Made by a program: the position numbers and the translations under genes
Assembly: GCA_964438995.1 (NCBI GenBank)
Contig: CAYTMQ010000005.1
Coordinates: 1-64,000 of the forward strand
Source of the DNA: JABMMZ01 sp964438995
GTDB taxonomy: Bacteria > Bacteroidota > Bacteroidia > NS11-12g > UBA955
Length of the DNA stretch: 64,000 nucleotides
Direction: 5' to 3'
The notes under the pieces: model-generated
The model's input: only the letters and a program-made list of their open reading frames with translations
Databases searched by the model: none
Told to the model about the DNA's origin: nothing
Shown: piece by piece, positions 25,586 through 33,088 of the stretch
Position numbering within the stretch: position 1 is the stretch's first letter
Layout: the number at the start of each line of letters is the position of its first letter

Positions 25586-27523
25586 ATGTCAGAAATTAAA
25601 ATCACTTTACCAGACGGAAGTGTCAGAGAATACCCTAAAGGTATTACTGCACACCAGGTCGCCCAAAGCATTAGCGAAGGGTTGGCTCGTAACATTATTG
25701 CCGCAAAAGTCAACGGACAAGTCGTTGAAACGACGCGCGCAATAACGGAAGACGCCAATTTAACGCTTTTGAAATGGGATGACAAAGAAGGTAAAAACAC
25801 TTTCTGGCACTCTTCTGCTCACCTTTTAGCAGAAGCATTGGAAGCCTTATATCCTGGTGTAAAATTTGGAATCGGTCCAGCTATCGACTCAGGTTTTTAC
25901 TACGACATCGATTTCGGTGACTACAAATTTACCAGCGACGATTTCGCTAAATTAGAAGCAAAAATGCTTGAACTGGCTAAAAAAGAAAGTCAGTTTATCA
26001 GAAAAGAAGTGCCAAAAGCTGAGGCCATTCAGTACTTCACAGAAAAAGGCGACCAATATAAAATCGAATTACTCCAAGACTTAAACGATGGTGAAATTAC
26101 CTTCTATCAGCAAGGTGACTTTACTGATTTGTGTAGAGGTCCTCACCTACCAAATACTGGTTTTATCAAAGCTGTTAAAATCTTAAACCTTGCTGGTGCA
26201 TACTGGAGAGGTGATGAGAAAAACAAACAATTGACCAGAATTTATGGCATCACTTTCCCTAAAAAATCTGAATTGGATGCCCACATGCAAATGTTGGAGG
26301 AAGCTAAAAAACGCGACCACAGATTATTGGGTAAAGAGCTAGAGATTTTCGCCTTCGACGATGACGTTGGACCAGGTTTACCATTGTGGTTGCCAAAAGG
26401 TGCTGCTATCATTGAATTACTTGAAGGTTTCGCTAAAAAAACAGAAAAAGAAGCTGGTTATTTCAGAGTGAAATCTCCTCATATTGCTAAAGAGAGCATG
26501 TACATTAAGAGTGGTCACTTGCCTTACTACAAAGAAAGCATGTTCCCTCCTATGGAATTGGATGGTATCAACTACTATCTAAAAGCCATGAATTGCCCTC
26601 ACCACCACAAGATTTTTGCGGCTACTCCAAAATCATACAGAGATTTACCTGTAAGATATGCAGAGTACGGAACTTGTTATAGATATGAGCAAACAGGTGA
26701 ATTGTTTGGATTGATGAGGGTGCGTTCACTGCAAATGAATGATGCTCACATCTATTGCAAAAAGGACCAGTTTGAAGCTGAATTTAAAGCAGTAAACGCA
26801 TTGTACCTAAAATACTTTAAAGTGTTTGGTATCGACAAATATGTGATGCGTTTTAGCAAACACGATCCAAAGAAATTAGGTCAAAAATACATCAATGCAC
26901 CAGAGTTGTGGTTAGAAACTGAAACCATGGTAAGAGATGTGTTAGTAAATTCAGGGATTCCATTTGTAGAAGTTGAAGACGAAGCTGCTTTTTACGGACC
27001 GAAGATAGACATTCAGATTTGGAGCGCAATAGGTAGAGAATTTACATTGGCAACCAACCAGGTTGACTTTGCTCAAGCGGAGCGTTTTGATTTGTATTTC
27101 ATCAACGAGAAGAGTGAGAAAGAGCGTCCATTGATCATTCACAGAGCGCCATTGAGCACCCACGAAAGATTCATTGGATTTTTGTTAGAACACTATGCAG
27201 GTAAGTTCCCACTTTGGTTAAATCCTGAACAGGTGATGATATTGCCAATCAGCGAAAAATATCAAGAATATTCAGAAAAAGTTTTAAATATCCTAAAAAA
27301 TCACGATATTCGCGCCCTCATTGACGACAGGTCTGAAAAAACCGGTAAGAAAATCAGAGATGCGGAGTTGAAAAGAGTGCCACTGATGTTGATATTGGGA
27401 GAAAAGGAGCAAAACGATAACACAGTGACAGTCAGACGACAAGGTGGAGAAGATTTGGGGTCAATGACAATTGAAGCATTTGTAGCCTATGTGAATGCCG
27501 AGATTGAAAAACAATTAAATTAA
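25586..27523 (+). CDS. thrS: Threonyl-tRNA synthetase
   Basis: A complete 645-residue class II synthetase. The TGS domain opens the protein (EIKITLPDGSVREYPKGIT). The editing domain contains WHSSAHLLAEAL and the later YWRGDEKNKQLTRIYG. The catalytic core has PPMELDGINYYLKAMNCPHHHKIF, TCYRYEQTGELFGLMRVR, FYGPKIDIQIW and RAPLSTHERFIGFLLEHYAG. The anticodon-binding domain ends the protein. Start ATG 25586 is preferred over an in-frame TTG at 25553, and a TATATTTG -7-like motif at 25567-25574 agrees. No T-box-like leader is visible. It heads the thrS-infC-rpmI-rplT group, a conserved bacterial order. Confidence 0.97.
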   Translation: MSEIKITLPDGSVREYPKGITAHQVAQSISEGLARNIIAAKVNGQVVETTRAITEDANLTLLKWDDKEGKNTFWHSSAHLLAEALEALYPGVKFGIGPAIDSGFYYDIDFGDYKFTSDDFAKLEAKMLELAKKESQFIRKEVPKAEAIQYFTEKGDQYKIELLQDLNDGEITFYQQGDFTDLCRGPHLPNTGFIKAVKILNLAGAYWRGDEKNKQLTRIYGITFPKKSELDAHMQMLEEAKKRDHRLLGKELEIFAFDDDVGPGLPLWLPKGAAIIELLEGFAKKTEKEAGYFRVKSPHIAKESMYIKSGHLPYYKESMFPPMELDGINYYLKAMNCPHHHKIFAATPKSYRDLPVRYAEYGTCYRYEQTGELFGLMRVRSLQMNDAHIYCKKDQFEAEFKAVNALYLKYFKVFGIDKYVMRFSKHDPKKLGQKYINAPELWLETETMVRDVLVNSGIPFVEVEDEAAFYGPKIDIQIWSAIGREFTLATNQVDFAQAERFDLYFINEKSEKERPLIIHRAPLSTHERFIGFLLEHYAGKFPLWLNPEQVMILPISEKYQEYSEKVLNILKNHDIRALIDDRSEKTGKKIRDAELKRVPLMLILGEKEQNDNTVTVRRQGGEDLGSMTIEAFVAYVNAEIEKQLN

Positions 27524-27535
27524 ATAATTATATAA

Positions 27536-28123
27536 TTGATAAAGAAACCTTTTAAACCTACAGTAAAGCCAAAACCAAACGGACCACGCCCCAATCGTGG
27601 AAGAAAGGAAGCTTTACACAAGATTAATAACTTTATTACTGCACAAGAAGTAAGAGTAGTTGGCGAGGGCATAGAGCCTGGCATTTACCCTATCAGTGTA
27701 GCTATAAAGATGGCCGATGAGAAAGAACTAGATTTAGTTGAAATCTCTCCAAATGCTGAACCTCCAGTTTGTAAGATTGTTGATTACAACAAGTTCTTAT
27801 ACGAACAAAAGAAAAAGCAAAAGGAACTAAAAGCCAATGCGGTAGTAAACGAGGTTAAAGAAATACGTTTCGGACCAAACACAGACGAGCATGATGTGGA
27901 CTTCAAGTTGAAACATGCTTCAAAGTTTTTGGCTGAAGGTGCTAAAGTAAGAGCATACGTATTCTTTAAAGGAAGAACCATCGTATACAAAGAAAGAGGT
28001 GAAGAGTTGTTGATGAGATTTGCTAACAAATTGATTGAAGATGGATTAGCTAAATTAGAATCAACGCCAAAACAAGAAGGTAAAAAAATGATTATCATCC
28101 TTGGTCCTACCAAGAAGAAATAA
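27536..28123 (+). CDS. infC: Translation initiation factor IF-3 with non-ATG start
   Basis: A 195-residue IF-3: a basic N-terminal tail (KPFKPTVKPKPNGPRPNRG), the N domain (INNFITAQEVRVVGEGIEPGIYPISVAIKMADEKELDLVEISPNAEPPVCKIVDYNKFLYE), the linker, and the C domain (KEIRFGPNTDEHDVDFKLKHASKFLAEGAKVRAYVFFKGRTI). It binds 30S subunits and polices start codons. No ATG exists near the N-terminus: an in-frame TAA at 27533 is followed by TTG (27536) and ATA (27539). Enteric infC uses AUU to autoregulate, so the rare start here may serve the same purpose. It is 12 bp after thrS. Confidence 0.95.
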   Translation: MIKKPFKPTVKPKPNGPRPNRGRKEALHKINNFITAQEVRVVGEGIEPGIYPISVAIKMADEKELDLVEISPNAEPPVCKIVDYNKFLYEQKKKQKELKANAVVNEVKEIRFGPNTDEHDVDFKLKHASKFLAEGAKVRAYVFFKGRTIVYKERGEELLMRFANKLIEDGLAKLESTPKQEGKKMIIILGPTKKK

Positions 28124-28160
28124 ACCTAGTACAACCAAATAGAAAAAAGAAAATAGTATT

Positions 28161-28361
28161 ATGCCAAAAATGAAGACCAACAGTAGTGCTAAAAAGAGAG
28201 TTAGCATTACAGGCACAGGAAAGATTAAACGTAAAAAAGCGTTTAAAAACCACATTTTAACTAAGAAAGCTACCAAACGTAAACGCGGATTGGCTCAAGA
28301 TGGCTTAGTTAGCGAAGTGGATATGCCAAACATGAGATTCATGTTAACCATTGGTAAATAA
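28161..28361 (+). CDS. rpmI: 50S ribosomal protein L35
   Basis: A complete 66-residue basic protein with the family start PKMKTNSSAKKRVSITGTGKIKRKKAFKNHILTKK and end DMPNMRFMLTIGK. It is part of the large subunit. It lies 37 bp after infC and 91 bp before rplT, the standard infC-rpmI-rplT order. Confidence 0.97.
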   Translation: MPKMKTNSSAKKRVSITGTGKIKRKKAFKNHILTKKATKRKRGLAQDGLVSEVDMPNMRFMLTIGK

Positions 28362-28383
28362 TTCCTAAACATTAAAACATTGT

Positions 28384-28412
28384 CAGGCCTTAAAGTTGCA
28401 ATTGCACGCCTG
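28384..28412 (+). ncRNA. Possible structured leader between rpmI and rplT
   Basis: CAGGC (28384-28388) pairs with GCCTG (28408-28412), and inside them TGCAATTGCA (28397-28406) is a perfect palindrome. The 91-bp gap between two ribosomal genes is longer than the others in this operon. L20 is a known autogenous regulator that binds RNA structures in infC-rpmI-rplT messages in other phyla. The present stem is short, so this is only a candidate. Confidence 0.35.
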
Positions 28413-28452
28413 CCATAACAACAAATAACTAATTAAAGTAACAAAGTAAAAA

Positions 28453-29010
28453 ATGCCACGTTCAGTTAATCACGTTGCCTCGAAGGCAAGAAGAAAAAAG
28501 GTCCTTAAAATGGCCAAAGGCTACTTCGGAAGAAGAAAAAATGTATGGACAGTAGCCAAAAATGCGGTTGAAAAAGGTTTAACCTACGCTTACCGCGACC
28601 GTAAACAAAAGAAAAGAAATGTTCGTTCTGTTTGGATCGTTCGTATCAATGCCGCAGTTAGAGAATTCGGTCTCTCTTACTCTGAATTCATCGGTAAATT
28701 AAACGCTAAAAACATCACCCTAAGCCGTAAAGCTTTAGCTGATTTAGCTTTAAACCACCCAGAAGCGTTCAAAGCTATCGTTAACGAAGTTAAAGATGCT
28801 ACTCCGGTTTCAAGACCTGATAACGCTCCGAAAGTAAAAACTGCTGCTGTTGAAGCTAAAGTTGAAGCGCCTAAAAAAGCTGCAACTAAAAAAGCTGCTC
28901 CTAAAGCTGAAACAACTGAAACTCCTGCAGCTGAAACTGCTGACGAAGCTCCAGTTAAAAAAGCAAGAGCTACAAAAGCTAAAAAAGAAACATCTGAAGA
29001 CGCTGAGTAA
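28453..29010 (+). CDS. rplT: 50S ribosomal protein L20 with Ala/Lys/Glu-rich C-terminal extension
   Basis: Residues 1 to about 117 are canonical L20: PRSVNHVASKARRKKVLKMAKGYFGRRKNVW, AYRDRKQKKRNVRSVWIVRINAAVREFGLSYS and FKAIVNEVK. Normal L20 ends near residue 115-120, whereas this one continues for about 68 residues of Ala, Lys, Glu, Pro and Thr with the repeated unit KKAA/KAAPKAE, ending in an acidic TSEDAE. The tail has no predicted fold and resembles the low-complexity tails of some Bacteroidota ribosomal proteins. It is the last gene of the operon and is followed by a clear terminator. Confidence 0.95.
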   Translation: MPRSVNHVASKARRKKVLKMAKGYFGRRKNVWTVAKNAVEKGLTYAYRDRKQKKRNVRSVWIVRINAAVREFGLSYSEFIGKLNAKNITLSRKALADLALNHPEAFKAIVNEVKDATPVSRPDNAPKVKTAAVEAKVEAPKKAATKKAAPKAETTETPAAETADEAPVKKARATKAKKETSEDAE

Positions 29011-29031
29011 TCAGTTACTTCTTAAAATACT

Positions 29032-29062
29032 AAAGGGAAGCCATAAAGCTTCCCTTTTTTTA
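29032..29062 (+). terminator. Intrinsic terminator of the thrS-infC-rpmI-rplT operon
   Basis: AAAGGGAAGC-CATAAA-GCTTCCCTTT followed by a T-run. A perfect 10-bp stem starts about 22 bp after the rplT stop codon. Confidence 0.9.
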
Positions 29063-29995
29063 TTCTTCCAACTTTCTACTTCGATTCCTAAAAAACCATC
29101 CTACTAAAAAGACCATAAATCCACCCGCCCACCAATACCACACCCGTGATTTGTCTTCCATTTTTTTGTATGTTTTTGTTTCCAACTTTTTATTTTCTTT
29201 CTGTGAATCTGTTGGCCATTGCACACTATCAGGGTTAACAGTTAAACCCATTATAGAAGTTGAAATGGTATCCAATCTTGTAGCTTCAGGTATTCTTAAA
29301 TTCACAAATGGAATACTCACCGGTGGTCCCCAAACATACTCATACCCACTTAAATGTTGAAATACCGGAGCATTAGAATAGTACAACCATTTATCTCCAT
29401 TTTGGGTAAATGTAAATTCGCTTACTAAAAAACCATACTCTATCACAAGTGGTATTGTATCTCCCTTAACATTGAACAATTGGGTTTGCATTTGATGATT
29501 GTACCAAAGCGAATTCGGAATATGAAAACTGGATACATTGGTACTATCGATAGGAACTTCAATTACAAAAGAATCTAATTGTATCTTCACTTTAATAATT
29601 CTTTGTTCTGCTACATCAGGTTGATTGATTTTTAATTTGATGATATTTGTACCAGCATTATGCACTGTAGGATTGGCTATTTGTTCAGTTTTAATTTGTA
29701 AACTATCGTTCACTTGTGCTTGAGCTCCTAATGCAGTTAATGCAATAAGTCCGCATGCTGCATATTTCAAAGGAGTATACGACCGATTCCTTGCAATAAG
29801 TTCGCGATTTAACTGTGTGTTTTCAAAGCGACCACAAACATTTTGATGTTTTTTGAAAAAATCAATGAGTTCATCATCTTTAAACTTAGAAAAATCAACC
29901 ACCGTCTTGTCACATTTACTGCAATGCCTACCATTAGCATTGACTAGCATGTCATCCCATGGTTCGCAACAAGGTTCGTTGATCAACAACTTCAT
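29060..29995 (-). CDS. Membrane protein with N-terminal zinc-ribbon-like domain
   Basis: The 311-residue protein opens with a Cys-rich module common in Bacteroidota: KLLINEPCCEPWDDM, GRHCSKCDKTVVDFSKFKDDELIDFFKK, CGRFENTQLNREL (residues 1-65). A hydrophobic segment follows (YAACGLIALTALGAQAQ, about 78-94), then about 190 residues of beta-rich extracytoplasmic sequence, and a C-terminal membrane helix (VWYWWAGGFMVFLVGWFF) with a basic tail. The arrangement suggests a cytoplasmic metal-binding head with a periplasmic domain between two helices. The role is unknown. ATG 29995 is chosen over a TTG at 30031. Confidence 0.7.
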   Translation of the reverse strand: MKLLINEPCCEPWDDMLVNANGRHCSKCDKTVVDFSKFKDDELIDFFKKHQNVCGRFENTQLNRELIARNRSYTPLKYAACGLIALTALGAQAQVNDSLQIKTEQIANPTVHNAGTNIIKLKINQPDVAEQRIIKVKIQLDSFVIEVPIDSTNVSSFHIPNSLWYNHQMQTQLFNVKGDTIPLVIEYGFLVSEFTFTQNGDKWLYYSNAPVFQHLSGYEYVWGPPVSIPFVNLRIPEATRLDTISTSIMGLTVNPDSVQWPTDSQKENKKLETKTYKKMEDKSRVWYWWAGGFMVFLVGWFFRNRSRKLEE

Positions 29996-30030
29996 ACCAT
30001 TAAGACGATTATCCCGTAAAATTATTTCCA

Positions 30031-30068
30031 AAAAAAAATCTTATGACATTTGAGTGACATAAGATTTT
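30031..30068 (-). terminator. Intrinsic terminator after accA
   Basis: Read leftward: AAAATCTTATG pairs with CATAAGATTTT (11 bp, 12-nt loop), then a T-run of eight. It begins 22 bp past the accA stop codon and separates accA from the zinc-ribbon gene. Confidence 0.85.
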
Positions 30069-30089
30069 AATATAATGTAGTTGTATGGA

Positions 30090-31046
30090 CTATGCTTCCA
30101 TTTCTCTAACAACACCCATCTGACTGAACTTATCAATTCTTTCTTGAATCAATTCATCCGGGGTTTTGTCTTTTAGTCCTTTATATAATTTCTTTACTTC
30201 TTTCTTAATGGTAGAGATCGTTTTCTCAATATCGTGGTGTGCGCCACCAAGCGGCTCTTCGATGATACCATCAATCAATCCATTTTTAAGCATGTCTGTT
30301 GCTGTTAATTTTAAAGCTTCAGCGGCTCTTTCTTTGTAATCCCAAGTTCTCCATAGAATTGATGAACAACTTTCAGGTGAGATAACAGAATACCAAGTAT
30401 TCTCCATCATCATCACTTTGTCGCCTACACCAATACCCAAAGCACCGCCACTTGCTCCTTCGCCTATAATGATACAAATAACTGGTACTTTTAATACAGC
30501 CATTTCCATCAAGTTTTTAGCGATTGCTTCACCCTGACCTCTTTCTTCTGCTTCTAGTCCAGGAGATGCACCAGGTGTATCAATAAATGTCACGATTGGG
30601 CGGTTAAACTTCTCAGCCAGCTTCATCAATCTCAAGGCCTTTCTATAGCCTTCTGGATTTGGCATACCAAAGTTTCTATATTGTCTTTCTTTGGTGTTTC
30701 TACCTTTTTGTTGGCCAATAAACATGTAAGCTTGTCCGTCAACAGTTCCAAAACCACCAACCATAGCTTTGTCGTCTTTTACATTGCGGTCGCCATGTAA
30801 TTCAATAAAATCAGGCGCAATGCCCATAATGTAATCCAAAGCGTACGGACGATCAGGGTGTCTTGAAATTTGTACCTTCTGCCATCCAGAAAGGTTGCTG
30901 TAAATCGACTTTTTGGTTTCTTCTATTTTTTGCTCCAATGAGCTAATAGTGTCGGTCATGTCAATTTTACCTTTTGAATGTGTTTCCTTAGCTTTTTCAA
31001 GCTGGTCTATTAGTTCTTGGATTGGTTTTTCGAAATCGAATGTCAT
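30090..31046 (-). CDS. accA: Acetyl-CoA carboxylase carboxyltransferase subunit alpha
   Basis: A complete 318-residue AccA. The N-terminal coiled coil (FEKPIQELIDQLEKAKE, SSLEQKIEETKKSIYSNL) precedes WQKVQISRHPDRPYALDYI, FIELHGDRNVKDDKAMVGGFG, IGQQKGRNTKERQYRNFGMPNPEGYRKALRLM, FIDTPGASPGLEAEERGQGEAIA, IGEGASGGALGIGVGD and YSVISPESCSSILW. With AccD it transfers carboxyl from biotin to acetyl-CoA in the first step of fatty acid synthesis; accB, accC and accD are not in the window. It ends in its own terminator and is probably the last gene of a leftward group with the rhomboid gene. Confidence 0.97.
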   Translation of the reverse strand: MTFDFEKPIQELIDQLEKAKETHSKGKIDMTDTISSLEQKIEETKKSIYSNLSGWQKVQISRHPDRPYALDYIMGIAPDFIELHGDRNVKDDKAMVGGFGTVDGQAYMFIGQQKGRNTKERQYRNFGMPNPEGYRKALRLMKLAEKFNRPIVTFIDTPGASPGLEAEERGQGEAIAKNLMEMAVLKVPVICIIIGEGASGGALGIGVGDKVMMMENTWYSVISPESCSSILWRTWDYKERAAEALKLTATDMLKNGLIDGIIEEPLGGAHHDIEKTISTIKKEVKKLYKGLKDKTPDELIQERIDKFSQMGVVREMEA

Positions 31047-31084
31047 TACCGAGTAAGATTTAGAGGGCGAAAATAAATATTTTT

Positions 31085-32161
31085 TTAATCATATTTTAAC
31101 TTTAATCCTGTACTTAGCAAACTATGGTCGCTTGAAAGCCTATTTGTCTTGTAAAATAGACCCTCAAACTGCTTTGGATACAGGATATAATCAATTCTGA
31201 AATTGGGCATCATGCCTATATACGTCTTTCCCATTCCAGAGCCATTTTCAACAAATGCATCCTTCAGCCCTTTGCTCAATTCATTGTATGAGTATGAAAT
31301 TGGCGGATCATTGAAGTCGCCAACAATAAAATAAGGCACTTCACAAGTTGAAATATGCTGTTTGATGTCCTCAACCTGTTGGGCTCTTTTTTGATAGGCA
31401 CTTTTGATTCGGGTCAATATTCCTTTAGACTGCTTTAATTTTTCATCGTTGTCTTCAGGCATACTATTGATAAACTTATAGTCTTGCTTTTTAAACTTAA
31501 AGGACTGCAGATGCACGTTGTAAACTCTATAGGTCCCAGTATCATACTTAATATCTGCATACATACACATATTGCCTGTAAGTCCATCGAATTGCACCAA
31601 TTCAGCACGTTCGATAGGGAATTTTGAAAAAATAGCCATGCCATACTCCCCTTTCTTGCGCCCATCAGACAGTTTCAAAAAACTCACATACTTAAAACCA
31701 CATTTCTCTTTGACTGAATCAACTGTATTACCAGATTCTGTTTTCAAATTCAGAAACTCTTGAATGCACAAGACATCTGGCTCTATGTCTTTCAATGTAT
31801 TTGTCATTTCATCGGTATACCATTTCGATTGAAAATATCCGAACAATCCGACATTATAGGAACTCACAACAAGCTTATTGTCTGATTCGACTATTTTCTT
31901 TTTGAATTGAAAGCTGCGATTGAAGAAACTTGCTCCTATGACAATGATACCAATACTAAAAAAAGCATACAGCTTGAATCGTATCAGCCAAAACAAAGCA
32001 AAGAAAATGTTTATGAGTAATAAAAATGGATAAGCCAATCCTAACAATGAAAATATCCATGTTTCTTTCGGACTGATATACGCAGAGAGATAAGCACCGC
32101 CTAGTAAGATTATGGCAATGATGTTAAATGCAAATACAAATCTTCTGAAAAAATTGATCAA
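31085..32161 (-). CDS. Membrane-anchored endonuclease/exonuclease/phosphatase family protein
   Basis: A 358-residue protein with three N-terminal membrane helices (about 7-27, 33-59 and 65-83), then an EEP-fold domain: VVSSYNVGLFG, DVLCIQEFLN (metal-binding Glu), YGMAIFSKFPI, YRVYNVHLQSF, PYFIVGDFNDPPISYSY and a final LSSDHSLLSTGL with the catalytic Asp-His. Such proteins are magnesium-dependent phosphodiesterases acting on nucleic acids or lipids; the substrate here is unknown. The start is TTG at 32161, right behind the rhomboid stop codon, with no usable ATG before the membrane helices. It continues into accA after 38 bp. Confidence 0.87.
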   Translation of the reverse strand: MINFFRRFVFAFNIIAIILLGGAYLSAYISPKETWIFSLLGLAYPFLLLINIFFALFWLIRFKLYAFFSIGIIVIGASFFNRSFQFKKKIVESDNKLVVSSYNVGLFGYFQSKWYTDEMTNTLKDIEPDVLCIQEFLNLKTESGNTVDSVKEKCGFKYVSFLKLSDGRKKGEYGMAIFSKFPIERAELVQFDGLTGNMCMYADIKYDTGTYRVYNVHLQSFKFKKQDYKFINSMPEDNDEKLKQSKGILTRIKSAYQKRAQQVEDIKQHISTCEVPYFIVGDFNDPPISYSYNELSKGLKDAFVENGSGMGKTYIGMMPNFRIDYILYPKQFEGLFYKTNRLSSDHSLLSTGLKLKYD

Positions 32162-32162
32162 A

Positions 32163-33032
32163 TTAATCTTGACTTGCTTTAAATAATATATCTTTCTCTT
32201 CCTTAGTCAATCTATCGTATCCAGATTTTGAAATTTTATCTAGAATGGCATCTACCTCTTCTTGAGTAGGCACTCTGTTCAATGATTCTTTGTTGACTTT
32301 GGCTGAAGTTTTTTGAGAATGGTTTACCTCAACTTTAAAATGTTTAGGTCTGCTGTATACTTCTTTCTGTGGTTCAAACAACTTAATAGGCAATTGACCT
32401 TTCTTTCTTAAAGCGTAGAGCCATCCGAATAAAGCACCTCCCAAATGTGAAATATGCCCCCCAGCATTGCCAACTGGAATACTAATCAAATCAATTAATA
32501 GAAAAAACAAAGCAAACCATATCAATTTGATTTGAATGGCTCCAAACAAACTCAATTTGATGTTAGGTGCATAAGTTGCAGCGGCAAACAATATACCCAT
32601 AACCGAAGCAGATGCTCCATATAATAAATACAGCGTCTCGCCTTTTAAAGCTGGAATCAAATTGCTGAATAAAGCATATAGAATTCCTGCCGACACTCCA
32701 CTTAAAATATAGACCCTTAAGGCTTCTTTGTTTTTATAGAAATCTAGAAAAATATACCCAGCCATATTCAACACCAACATGTTCATTAGAATATGGAACA
32801 CATTAAAATGGGTAAATTGATAGGTAATAATTGTCCAAGGTTTTTTCATGAACACATCTATACTAGAAGGCAATGCCAAGAAATTGGTTAATAAAGCTGT
32901 GTTACCTCTAACAGCCCAAAGAAATAAGTTGGTAAAAACAATGACAAGAAATAACGCGGCATTGACTACAATGATCTTTGTAATCGGCGTTGAATACTTG
33001 AATTTATATTTTAATTCAGTCAGAAATTCCAT
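32163..33032 (-). CDS. Rhomboid-family intramembrane serine protease
   Basis: A 289-residue protein with about six membrane helices. The catalytic dyad is Ser141 in LYGASASVMG and His196 in GGHISHLGGALFGW, and FTHFNVFHILMNMLVLNMAG is the typical helix-2 H-x-x-x-N region. A soluble tail of about 75 residues ends in a conserved helical module, RVPTQEEVDAILDKISKSGYDRLTKEEKDILFKAS, common in Bacteroidota rhomboids (DUF6576-like). It cleaves membrane-embedded segments of unknown substrates. Its stop codon is 2 bp from the TTG start of the next gene, so the two are coupled. Confidence 0.93.
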   Translation of the reverse strand: MEFLTELKYKFKYSTPITKIIVVNAALFLVIVFTNLFLWAVRGNTALLTNFLALPSSIDVFMKKPWTIITYQFTHFNVFHILMNMLVLNMAGYIFLDFYKNKEALRVYILSGVSAGILYALFSNLIPALKGETLYLLYGASASVMGILFAAATYAPNIKLSLFGAIQIKLIWFALFFLLIDLISIPVGNAGGHISHLGGALFGWLYALRKKGQLPIKLFEPQKEVYSRPKHFKVEVNHSQKTSAKVNKESLNRVPTQEEVDAILDKISKSGYDRLTKEEKDILFKASQD

Positions 33033-33088
33033 GTCTACTACGAATATAACATAAAATTGGCATAAAAAGTTGCCTTAATCGATGAATT

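Noticed and set aside
27535..27537. AUU start codon for infC as in E. coli
   Set aside because: The ATT is out of frame with IF-3; TTG at 27536 is the in-frame choice.
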